Shown here piece by piece: positions 43,411-53,120 of a stretch of DNA of 64,000 bases; positions within the stretch are counted from its first letter, which is position 1, and the number at the start of each line of letters is the position of its first letter. The stretch covers positions 19,227,922-19,291,921 of the forward strand of contig NC_060232.1 in the NCBI RefSeq assembly GCF_021155775.2, given 5' to 3'. Position numbers and translations under genes: made by a program. The notes beneath the pieces are model-generated. The model had not been told where the DNA came from and ran no database searches. It was given only the letters and a program-made list of their open reading frames with translations. This DNA comes from Neodiprion pinetum. Its lineage: Eukaryota; Arthropoda; Insecta; Hymenoptera; Diprionidae.

Positions 43411-45085
43411 AAACATTTACCAGCCAAAGAACTGTTTTATTCAAAATTGAATAACCGGAATATATCAGACGATGATTACGCACACGCGTGCGACGTATGG
43501 CGAACTTTTAACGTCCAAACTATGGCAGAGTATTCGGATTTGTATTTACAGACAGACGTGTTTTTACTGGCTGACGTTTTTCAAAATTTTCGACAGAATT
43601 GTTGGACGACGTACAAACTGGACCCATTACATTACTACACAGCGCCCGGTCTGTCGTTTGATGCAATGTTAAAATGTACAGGCATCGAACTCGAGCTTCT
43701 CACCGACATAGACATGGTTATGTTTATCGAAAAGGGTATTCGAGGTGATGTGTCACAGTGTTCGAACAGATACGCAAAGGCCAACAATAGATATATGGGA
43801 GAGGAATTCGATTCTGAGGTCGAAGAATCTTATCTCATGTACTTTGAGGTTAATAATTTGCACGGTGCTGCTATGAGCTTTGCTCTGCCGTACAGTTCCT
43901 TCGAATGGGTATCAGACTTCAGACTATGCGACGTTCTTACTATCTCGGACGATGCAGAGTTTGGTCACATGCTGGAGGTAGATTTGGAATATCCTGCGGA
44001 ACTGCATGAAACTCATAAAGATTTACCATTGTGTCCGAAGCACTATGTACCTCGAATTTCGAACAATAAACAGCCAAAATTGACGCCCACGTTATTTTCC
44101 AAGACAAACTACGTTGTTTACTACAGCGTTTCGAAACAATGCTAACAATTAGGCTTAAAAGTACTCAAAATTCACAGAGTTCTCAGATTCAAGCAAACCC
44201 CGTGGCTCAAAAAATTTATAAATTTGAATAGCGATTTGCGGAAAAAATCTGACAACGAATTCGAGAAAAATTTTTACAAACTGATGAACAACGCAGTTTT
44301 TGGCAAAACAATGGAAAACGTGCGAAAGTACAAAGATGTTCGATTGATCACCGAATGGGATGGACGGTACGGTGCTAGAGCTACCATGGCCAAGCCTAAT
44401 TTTCACAGCTGCACCGTTTTCGACAAAGAGATGGTTATCGTCGAAATGAGTAAGACGTAAGTCAAATTGAATAAACCATCGTATGCAGGTTTCTCCATCC
44501 TGGATCTGTCTAAAACATATATCTATGATTCTCATTATGATTGTATCAAGCAGAAATTTGGCAACCGAGCAAAATTAATGTATACAGATAGCGACGGTTT
44601 GATTTACAATTTTACCGTCCGCGACGTATACGAACATATGAAGGAGGACTTGCATAAATTCGACACGTCTGATTATCCGCTTGACAACGTTTCTGGAATG
44701 CCTCGAGCAAACAAAAAAGTTCTCGGCTTGATGAAAGACGAAAATAACGGGAAAATAATGTTGGAATTTGTAGGATTACGAGCTAAATTGTACGCATTCC
44801 GAGTCTTGGGAGATGAAAAAGACAATCAACGTGCCAAAGGTGTTAGAGGATCAGCGTTGAGAAAAAAAATTTTCAACGATTATTTGGAATGTGCGTTGAA
44901 ACGTGAAAATTTGTCCACTCATCAGCATTTGATACTGAGTCGAAAGCATGAGGTATACACCGTAGATCAGCAGAAAGTGGCACTGAGCTGTAATGACGAC
45001 AAGCGGATCGTGTTTCAAAACACAACCGACACGCTTCCGTGGGGTTACAAGCCTGCGTCTCAGCTTTGTAATTACCGTATCGTAA
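43405..45085 (+). pseudogene. P3 PolB, C-terminal (palm) part, inverted
   Basis: Open pieces are 43,390-44,145, 44,224-44,460 and 44,467-45,108. They contain LYLQTDVFLLADVFQNFRQ, motif A region FEVNNLHGAAMSF (Glu at the expected Asp), motif B YKLMNNAVFGKTMEN and motif C YTDSDGLIY. The first codons (KHLPAKELFYSKLNNRN) correspond to the place where the other PolB half (53,046-57,643, minus strand) ends, so this is the separated, inverted other half of one gene. Confidence 0.8.
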
Positions 45086-45299
45086 TCTATGTAGGACTTA
45101 ATTTATAACTGTACCATGATGTATAAAATATTATTATTATGTAGGATGGTGAATAAGAACGCTCCGAAATATAAAAAATTGTACAACGATGCATATGTCT
45201 GTCGATTGTCTAAAAGAATAAAGATGCATACTTGTTATGTGTCGGGTATAAAATAAAGAGGCACATACGTTTTTTACAAAAAAAATTCATTTATACAAA

Positions 45300-46196
45300 T
45301 GTTACATGTCTGATTCGTTTATCCAACTGTTGTGTGTATTTTCAAAACCTAATCATTTAACGTATATTTTTCTTCCACGCTTTTTGAGCACCTTCTCCAC
45401 CAGATAGATATCCGGATGTTTAACCTTGAGGAGCTCTTGTTCGTAGAAACCACCAGCGATGGGTTGATCTCGGTGGTCTTTGAGCTTGTACGTCACAGGA
45501 TGAGTATTTTCCACTCGACTAATCGTAAATATTTCAGTTGTCCAATTGGGAGTGTAACCTTCCTCGAAGACATTTTTGAATTTGCTGATTCGAACTTTGT
45601 CGCCAGATTTGAATTTTGCCGATATGGTAGGTATCGCTCAAAGCCCTCCGTACGCCTGACGTAATAACAGCCTGTCGTTTGCAACGGTGACATCCGACGG
45701 TTTTATTGGTATGGTTCGGTGTTTGGCGTTGTTGTAAGCAGAAACCTAATCAGATAAGATATCGAGCCACTTGTAGCTTCCTTGCATGCTGAACCGTGTC
45801 CACATTTTACCTTTCAGCGTGCGATCGAAACGTTTACAGATCGAAGCCTTCAAATTACTGTACGTGGAGTAAAGTTTGATTCCGTAGCGTGTCATAAGCG
45901 ATTCAAATTTCGAGTTGTAAAATTCCGATCCTCTGTCGACGTGTTAATTTTTCGGTACCCGTCCTTGGACAAGCACAGATTCCATTGCCTTCGTAACATC
46001 ATCTCCAGACTCGCTCTTTATCGATATAGCCCATGCATACTTTGAAAAGATATGAATGACTGTGAGCATGTACTTGTAGCCTTTGTTTTGTCCAGCGTAC
46101 GACGTCATATCAACAAGATAGGTCTCCAGGTCTCGTCGACGCCGCGCACGTCTACACGTCGACGCGGCTAATTCCGGCGTGCAGGCTTATGCAGTT
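45300..46196 (-). pseudogene. P3 integrase with chromodomain, broken
   Basis: Minus-strand homology to P1 6,084-6,998 is complete in extent but has several stops. The chromodomain end is near 45,340-45,440 and the SH3-like region near 45,530-45,640; the core extends to about 46,190. It overlaps the fibre-like gene, as in P1. Confidence 0.8.
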
Positions 46197-46588
46197 CCGT
46201 CACCAGTGCTTGCTTTTGCTCGTTCATATTCCAACGCTTTTAGTCTGGTGTCCAATTTGGAAATGATTCCAGCGTTTCGAATCGACAGGTCTCTGCCGAT
46301 TTTAAAGTCTGTGTAAAAGGTATCCAAGGCTTTCTCCGAGGTGATCTCCAGAGCTTTGATCATTTGAACGAGGTTGTCGATTTGTTTTTGCAACATGCTG
46401 AATTTTCGTCGTAAGGTTTTTAAAGTTACAGCATTGTTCGGCTCTGCGGGGTCTGCGACATTGCACAGTCTCTTGTTCCGTATATCGTCATGCCCGTCCG
46501 CTGTTATTTGAAACCCGACACCTGGAGGACCGCGTGTGCTCGCAGCTGTGTTTTTATTCAGCTGACGTCCAAACACGTCGACGCTCAT
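46187..46588 (-). CDS. P3 fibre-like coiled-coil protein, open
   Basis: 133 aa, MSVDVFGRQLNKNTAASTRG, with GPPGVGFQITADG, the NKRLCNVADPAEPNNAVTL block and a heptad segment (FSMLQKQIDNLVQMIKAL). It is the same length as the P1 protein and has no breaks, although its neighbours are damaged. Role inferred as a fibre or anchor; see the P1 copy. Confidence 0.6.
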   Translation of the reverse strand: MSVDVFGRQLNKNTAASTRGPPGVGFQITADGHDDIRNKRLCNVADPAEPNNAVTLKTLRRKFSMLQKQIDNLVQMIKALEITSEKALDTFYTDFKIGRDLSIRNAGIISKLDTRLKALEYERAKASTGDGTA

Positions 46589-46621
46589 CTCGTAAATGAT
46601 TGCAGAGTCGACGAGAATTGG

Positions 46622-47541
46622 CTAATAAATGGTTCCGGCTTCCCGTAATTCTTCCAGAATCGAGATAATTTCATTGTTGTGACTTGTACTCCCAGCCGCT
46701 TGAGATGCCATAAGCAAACGAAGACGTTCCACCAGCTCGTTAGCGTCGTCCCAGAAAATATAATCTGTTTTAACACCTTGTCGAGTAACCCAAGCCTGAG
46801 GTAGCAGAACACCTTTGCCCGTACGCTTCGACATCTGTGACGATGGTGATACGCCTTTGCCTGACGTAGAAATATTGAGCAGCTCAGCAATTAAAAGCTT
46901 GAATTTGGCGCTCTGAGCGTTTCGGATAGGCTCGGTGGCGCTATAGGACTTTCTGTGAGCATTTGTTGCGAGAAGGATATTTCTGTAATTCTCCTTGTCA
47001 TTGCGGGTAACGTGAGCGCTGTTGGGCATCTTTTTAAACAGCAGCTCCAGCAGTTCTAGAGTTTTCGGATAGAGCGTGCCGCCTATGCGAACGGAATCGC
47101 GCTCGAAGCTTATCGGTGAGTCACCAACCATCAGCCCGGCAGTAGAAAGACTCCGTACCCCGTACACGGTATCCAACTCGTGCTGTCTTTGTTTATGGTT
47201 GAGCATCTCAAGATATTGATCCTCTGATCTCACTGACAATTCCGTGACAGTTTGATCCTCTTCTCTGCAGTTGCAAAAGAATCTTCTGCTTCCATTTCGT
47301 TCTTCGGCTCATCCTTCGTTTCAGTTTTTATTTCTTACTCCACCTCTTCCTTGACAAGTTTCGTGCCTCGAGAAACATTGACTAATTCTTGCAGCGGGGT
47401 TACCACAGGTTTGAAGACATCCTTCATTGTTTCCTGCAGCGACTCTTTTCCCGTCTTGAGGATTCTGTGCTTACGACGAATCGCATGACTCGCTTGAGCG
47501 ATACGATGCGAGACTTCTTTTTCCTTACGAATTTCCTGCAT
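46622..47541 (-). pseudogene. P3 DUF8207-like protein, one break
   Basis: Pieces are 47,335-47,541 (RIAQASHAIRRKHRILKTG) and 46,622-47,239 (LDTVYGVRSLSTAGLMVGDS ... YIFWDDANELVERLRLLM ... GTIY). A short disturbed stretch at 47,240-47,335 includes a stop. The C-terminal 205 aa are intact and show the full family end, unlike P1. Confidence 0.75.
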
Positions 47542-47598
47542 GTTGACACAACTAGTTCTGAAAAGCTACTGTTTCGTCGTCTTCGAAGATCGTGTATT

Positions 47599-47885
47599 TT
47601 ATTCTTTTGTCATGTTTATAAAATTGTCAAATCCCCTCCTATACCGACCATTACCGAGCTCTCTATCCTTGTCGATCACTCCGAACCCATATTTGTCACC
47701 GTTCCAGCATGCCGCACACAAGTCCTTAAACTCTACGTACGACATATCGGTGTTTACATGATCGTTGTACACATGTCTCAGATTCATCTCGTCTTGTTTG
47801 AATAAGACCAGCAAGTTAGTGTTGTCGCGCACGAGATGCTTAGAGATTCGAGCGTACGTCTGACAAAGATAGAAACAGTCTACAT
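47599..47885 (-). pseudogene. P3 packaging ATPase, C-terminal fragment
   Basis: It reads LVLFKQDEMNLRHVYNDHVNTDMSYVEFKDLCAACWNGDKYG and matches P1 ATPase residues about 165-235. It is cut by an LTR insertion at 47,881-47,885; about 26 further bases of the gene lie at 53,020-53,045, next to PolB. The Walker A half is deleted. Confidence 0.8.
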
Positions 47886-48618
47886 TGTTCGGTCGAACGA
47901 ATAGTCAGAGGTGTCCAGGCACGAACGGTCGCTTACGCGTGTATACGAACACATGCGTCGTGCGGCCGACTATCTCTGTTTTGTCTTTGCATGTGCTTAG
48001 ACGAGCATGAAGGTAGCGGGAATAGCGCGGGCCAGGCCGCATCAGTCAAGTAGTCGGGCGACTCGGGGTCAGTTGTTCATTCCTTTTGGTTTTCTTTTCT
48101 CCGTGCGTTTTCGGAGAGATGGTTAGATCTAAGGGGTCTCACTGCAATTCGATCGGCACTCGGATTTTGTGGTATCTTGTATTTTCAAATCCTTCCTGAT
48201 TGTTGCATGCTGGGGAGCCAGAATAACCTCGTGAGTACACTAACAACAAGCGCGGTACGTCCCGCCAGGCACACAGGCGCAGCCCGGTTGTACCAATGAG
48301 CAAGCGCAATGCTTGACGCAAGTAATTTACGGATTGCTTGTACATACTTAGATTCACACAAGGTAATCCTTCAGGTACACCGAATCAAGCGGTGATACCT
48401 GACCACAAGAGCAATGCTTATACGAAGTCGCCAGCGACTCTATTTACCACGATTACACTGCACGAAACTGTCAAGACGCCCAGCGCAATCATATAAATAT
48501 AGATTCAATTCGGATGTTTCAAACGAAACCAACAATCATTACAACCACATATATAAAATGTCTCCTAATCGTAGATTTCACCTCCGAAATAATTCATTGT
48601 GCGAAATATAATTGATAT

Positions 48619-48917
48619 TGTTACAAAGGGTGAAATCACCGTTTTGTCCCCTTTTAAATGATCTAGTAGTCATCATAGATAAAAGACGTTTATAAACCTC
48701 TTATGTCTTTAAAAAGAATAAGGTTGCTGCGTCAACCGACATTATTGAAAAAACAGTCAGTCTCTAGACTTTAAAAAGAGAGCTTGTGTCCAAATACATC
48801 TATTTTCTTTCTAAATATTCCTTGTTCGTGAGACTTCTTTGGCTCGGCGTTCGCTTAAATCGCACAGAGAACTCTTTGATTCTCTTAGATCTTTCTTAAT
48901 TTCCCCCCGTTGTAACA
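48619..48917 (+). repeat. Gypsy 5' LTR
   Basis: TGTTACAAAGGGTGAAATCA...GTTGTAACA. Near-identical to 52,472-52,771, differing for example by a one-base C insertion early and AAAAAG versus AGAG near the middle. Confidence 0.9.
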
Positions 48918-48987
48918 TTGGTGTCAGAAGCGGGATCTCTTCTGTGCCATTTGAGTGGATTTTGAGTGTAAAGAAGTATTCAAAATA

Positions 48988-50610
48988 ATGCAACGAACTC
49001 CTACGTCGAGAGCATCACGCGCGGAGCGACGAGCTGCCGGACGCGTTTCGTCGTGCCAGCGTTCTCCTGAACCAGCGTTTCCTCCCATTTCTCGTCGTTC
49101 GGAAGCTGAGGTTCAGTCCCAGCCCCAACTAGCTCTCTTGGCAGAGCTCATCCAGGGAAACCAAGATTTGCTGATGCGTCAGATTCAGCAGCAACAACAA
49201 CATCAACAACAGTAACAACAACATCAACAACTGCTACAACAGCAGCAACAAGAACAGCAGAATCTTCTGCACGAACTCCTCTCGCAACAGCGTCAACAAC
49301 AAGAAATCGTGTCCCAGGCATTGATCGGGATCCTGCAAGGTGTGCAGAAGCTTCAGGAGCGGCCGCAGGAATTCCCGATACGCCCAGTTCCATCCCCAGG
49401 TAGAAGGACTTCTCTTCCTTCAGTCCCGGTCCCGGCAAGGAGGACCTCCATTCATTCAATTCCGGATCAATCAAGGTCTGACGCTATTTATGGGGGAGGC
49501 GAAATTCCCCCTGTTGCTAAAAATTTTCCACCTGTTCATGTCTCGCGACAAGCTCAGGTTAGCTCTTTTCCGCGATGCCACGATGTTCCGTCACGTGATA
49601 TTTCGGAAGTAGTTGAGCCTCCTGTCGCGTCGTCTCATTCTAGCGTGGATATTCAGTCAGAGTTCCTGGCCTTTTTAAAATCACGCGGAACTGTCAATGT
49701 TCTCCCTCCGCAGACTCAGAGCTCGTTCGGACTCAATCAGGTCTCTGTACCTCCCGCGAGTATTGTAGAGTTGCCCTCGAAACAATCGAATTTGAAGCCC
49801 GGTTCGTATGACGGTTCGTCTGCTTGGAGTCTATACGAACGTCAGTTCAACATGATTAGTAAGGTTAATGGTTGGAATCCGTCCCAGAAAGCAGCTAATT
49901 TGACAGCGTCTTTGTCTGGTCCGGCTTTGGTAGTTCTTGGATCGCTTTCAGATTCGGATTCTGAAAATTTCGACAGCATTTGTGCGGCTCTTAAACTCCG
50001 GTTTGGCGAAGAACATCTTTCCAAACTTTATTTTACTCAGTTTGAAAATAGACGTCAAGGGTCCAAGGAAGATTTAGCCTCTCTCGGAAATGACATCGAA
50101 CGTCTCGCTCGACATTCTCTTACTGATTGTGCAGAAAAAGCTAGAGATCAGATAGCTCGGGCGAAATTCATTAATGCGATTCGGCATCCGGAGCTTCGGT
50201 ATCATCTGAGGCTCGCAGCTCCAACTTCTCTACATGAAGCTATTATTAAGGGCTTAGAATTAGAAGCCATAAACGAGGCGGATTTAGGTTCGCGTCAACT
50301 TCATCGTTTGAGCCAAGCTGAACCTTCAGAAAATTCTTCGTCCCGTCCTTCAGTCAATCAGCCTAGCTCAGATTCTCTTCCAGGAAGGAAAAATAGTGGT
50401 TTCTCTCGTTATTATAGATCAAACTCCAATCGGCCTGTCTCAGAGTGCCTGTTTTGCGGCGTAAGAGGACATATCGCGAAGAATTGTTTTAAACTCGACC
50501 GTCAGATGAAGTCTGCGGAAGATTCGTGGCGCAAAAATGTTTCCAAGAGGGCTCCCTATAATCCGGTTTGGGCAGCGCAACCTTCTGTTCCTCAGAATTC
50601 GGGAAACTAG
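48988..50610 (+). pseudogene. Gypsy gag, one in-frame stop
   Basis: Starting at MQRTPTSRAS (48,988), the frame is open except for a TAA at 49,213-49,215 inside a glutamine run (a CAA-to-TAA change fits). The rest gives a capsid-like region (YERQFNMISKVNGWN, LKLRFGEEHLSKLYFTQF) and one CCHC knuckle (CLFCGVRGHIAKNC) near the end. It would package and coat the element RNA. The single stop makes full-length Gag impossible without readthrough. Confidence 0.8.
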
Positions 50611-50930
50611 CTACCAATGTTTCGAAAGGGCGGATATCATCGGTTTCTTCCAAGTTCCTTAGCCCTATTGCTTCACAGTTCGTGGTTAGAGGCCTGCGTC
50701 GTACCGGCTTATATGCTAAAGGTTCCGTTAACGGACTAAGTTGTTTGTGGGTGATAGATACTGGAGCCGAAATTTCCGTTGTTCGTCCTGATATGATTTC
50801 GTCTCTTGCTTCAATTAATCCTTTTGTGTCTATTCGCACTGCTACCGGAGCAACTACCCCTGTCGTAGGTAAGACGGTCGTGCAGGTAACAGTAGCGGAT
50901 TGTGTTTAATCCCCACATGAAGTTCTAGTA
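50590..50930 (+). pseudogene. Gypsy aspartic protease remnant
   Basis: The frame 50,568-50,909 overlaps the end of gag. It contains LWVIDTGAEISVVRPDM (active-site DTGA) and then stops; a further fragment (GILGVDFLSAHNC) follows in another frame near 50,950. The polymerase domains that should come next are absent. Confidence 0.7.
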
Positions 50931-51049
50931 GCTGACATGGAAGATGAAGGCATTTTAGGCGTAGATTTTCTTTCCGCTCACAACTGCGTCATTTCTACCG
51001 GAGATTCGACTCTCTGTTCTGGTTACCGAAAAATCAACCTCGAAACGTT

Positions 51050-51544
51050 TTGAAAGATTGGGAAGAGTGGATTCCCTTATTTCTTTTATCGTATCACTCT
51101 GCAATTCATGATACTACCGGTTTTTCTCCAGCTATGATGTTGACAGGTCGGGATCTTCGACTTCCGTCAGATTTAGAAAAGGGTGTCAATCCTTCCGTGG
51201 CTTCGTCCCAGGTGTATTTTAATTCCGTTTTCCGTCAAAAATTGGACGAGGTTCATGAATTTGCTAGGGAAAGAATTCGTATGGTCTCCGATAAGACTAA
51301 GGATCGTTATGATATTAGAGCTAGAAATTTCAACTTTGAGAAGGGAGATTCCGTTTGGTTATTTCACCCTCGTCGGCAACAAGGGCGTTGTCCCAAACTC
51401 CAAAGTAATTGGGAAGGTCCTTATTTTATTGTTGACCGGATTAACGACGTTGTTTTCAGAATTAGACGTTCCCCTCGTTCCAAATCCAAAGTCGTTCATC
51501 TGGATCACTTAGCTCCTTATCAGTCAAGAGCATCGTTTCAGTAG
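51050..51544 (+). pseudogene. Gypsy integrase C-terminal fragment
   Basis: Open frame reading WEEWIPLFLLSYHSAIHDTT, GFSPAMMLTGRDLRLPSDL, then the GPY/F module (QSNWEGPYFIVDRINDVVFRI) and KVVHLDHLAPY. It is the last third of a Ty3/gypsy integrase; the catalytic core is deleted. Confidence 0.8.
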
Positions 51545-52471
51545 CTCTCTGAAGGTTAGAAAGTTCGTTGACAGGTTAAGGTTAATTCGATGTTGTTCGA
51601 TACGGGAAATTTTGATACATCGATTTCTTTGGCTTGAAGAGTGTTTCGGTTCTGCGCTTGAATGAAGTAGTGAGCGTTTGGTCGATCCTCTCTTATTTTT
51701 CTAACCCATATGTCAGTTTCTTTGAGTTTTTACAGATTTTTCCTGACGAATCTGCCGTCTTTGGCTGTTCCCGATGTTACCTCCAGCTGTACTGTTTGTC
51801 CGGTCTTAGCCTGGGTTCTCCGGATATTCAGATAAGATCGTTCCTTTTCTTTTGAATACATATTTAATTTATTTTATTCGTGTATTCTCCCAAATTCACT
51901 TAGTGAATTTGAATTGTTTTACCACCACTCACATTTGTCCTCCAAACTCTAGGGTGTGCTGTTTTTGAAGAAGTCTTGGATTCAGTCACCCATTCCTTTT
52001 TCCTGTTTCCTGTGCCGGTTCTCAGAGGGAATCAGCCTTTACGTTGTCTAGGACTCAGAGTTTTCCCAGTTTTTCCCAGAGTTTTATGGCTTCCCGCCTC
52101 GTCGTACTCATCTGTGTTTGATTCACCGGACTATTTTCCCTGAAGAGGAATGAATCTTCTTTTCGACGACGATCCGGATGATTTTGATGTCTTCAAATTC
52201 ATGAAGAACTCACTAACTCACCCTTAACACTTACCTTTATAAAACAAGGCACACAAATTTTGAAATTCAATTGAACGCTCAACTATCTGCTCAAGGTTTT
52301 CTGTGGTTTACCTTGAGACTGTGGGCAAATGCCAGATAGTAAAAAGGGAGTCTTTTAATTTTTAGAGCCACAGCTCCAACTCACCTTCGAGCACTGACTG
52401 CTAGATCACATTTTTTTGTAATTGTTTATCTTTTCCGAGTCGGGTCGACTCTTTTCCTCGAGGGGGAGTAA

Positions 52472-52771
52472 TGTTACAAAGGGTGAAATCACCCGTTTTG
52501 TCCCCTTTTAAATGATCTAGTAGTCATCATAGATAAAAGACGTTTATAAACCTCTTATGTCTTTAAAAAGAATAAGGTTGCTGCGTCAACCGACATTATT
52601 GAAAAAACAGTCAGTCTCTAGACTTTAAAGAGAGAGCTTGTGTCCAAATACATCTATTTTCTTTCTAAATATTCCTTGTTCGTGAGACTTCTTTGGCTCG
52701 GCGTTCGCTTAAATCGCACAGAGAACTCTTTGATTCTCTTAGATCTTTCTTAATTTCCCCCCGTTGTAACA
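52472..52771 (+). repeat. Gypsy 3' LTR
   Basis: Partner of 48,619-48,917. The high identity suggests a recent insertion relative to the surrounding Polinton. Confidence 0.9.
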
Positions 52772-53120
52772 ATATGATAAATATCCTATACACATTGTAA
52801 ATTCAACATTTGCGAGGGGTTTTTTCTCTGAGGTTCATACCTCAAGGATTTTCCTCTCTGAGCCATAATAAAACATAGAACTGATGGCTCAAAATGTGTG
52901 TTTATTTCATTTATTCCTATTCCCTATATCCTTGTTTTCTAGAGTTGGAAATCGTGACCAAATTAAAAAATACGCGGCCTCGGTTTTGTTAAAGGGGACG
53001 CGCCCCACGAAACATACATCGTGATGTCTACCCATACAACAGTACGCGCGTATGGTGCGTAATCGTCGTCTGATATATCCCGGTCATTCAATTTTGAATA
53101 AAACTGTTCTTTGGCTGGTA

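Larger units (their letters stand above)
48619..52771 (+). mobile_element. Ty3/gypsy-type LTR retrotransposon, internally deleted
   Basis: Two LTRs of 299-300 bp (48,619-48,917 and 52,472-52,771) start TGTTACAAAGG, end GTTGTAACA and differ at only a few sites. They are flanked by ATAT (48,615-48,618; 52,772-52,775). A possible primer site TGGTGTCAGAAG follows the 5' LTR; a purine tract GAGGGGGAG precedes the 3' LTR. Gag, part of the protease and the integrase C-terminus remain. Reverse transcriptase, RNase H and the integrase core are missing between about 51,000 and 51,050. The long 3' stretch 51,550-52,470 has no gene. Confidence 0.85.
47886..53014 (+). mobile_element. Solo-LTR-like insertion (about 972 bp) hosting a gypsy
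   Basis: The sequence starts TGTTCGGTCG and ends ACGAAACA. It is flanked by TACAT on both sides (47,881-47,885; 53,015-53,019), which joins the P3 ATPase cleanly. Without the inserted gypsy it is about 972 bp, TG...CA, with an AATAAA (near 52,868), the profile of a solo LTR with 5-bp duplication. No internal domain of its own is present. The superfamily is unknown (BEL/Pao or gypsy would both fit). Confidence 0.6.
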
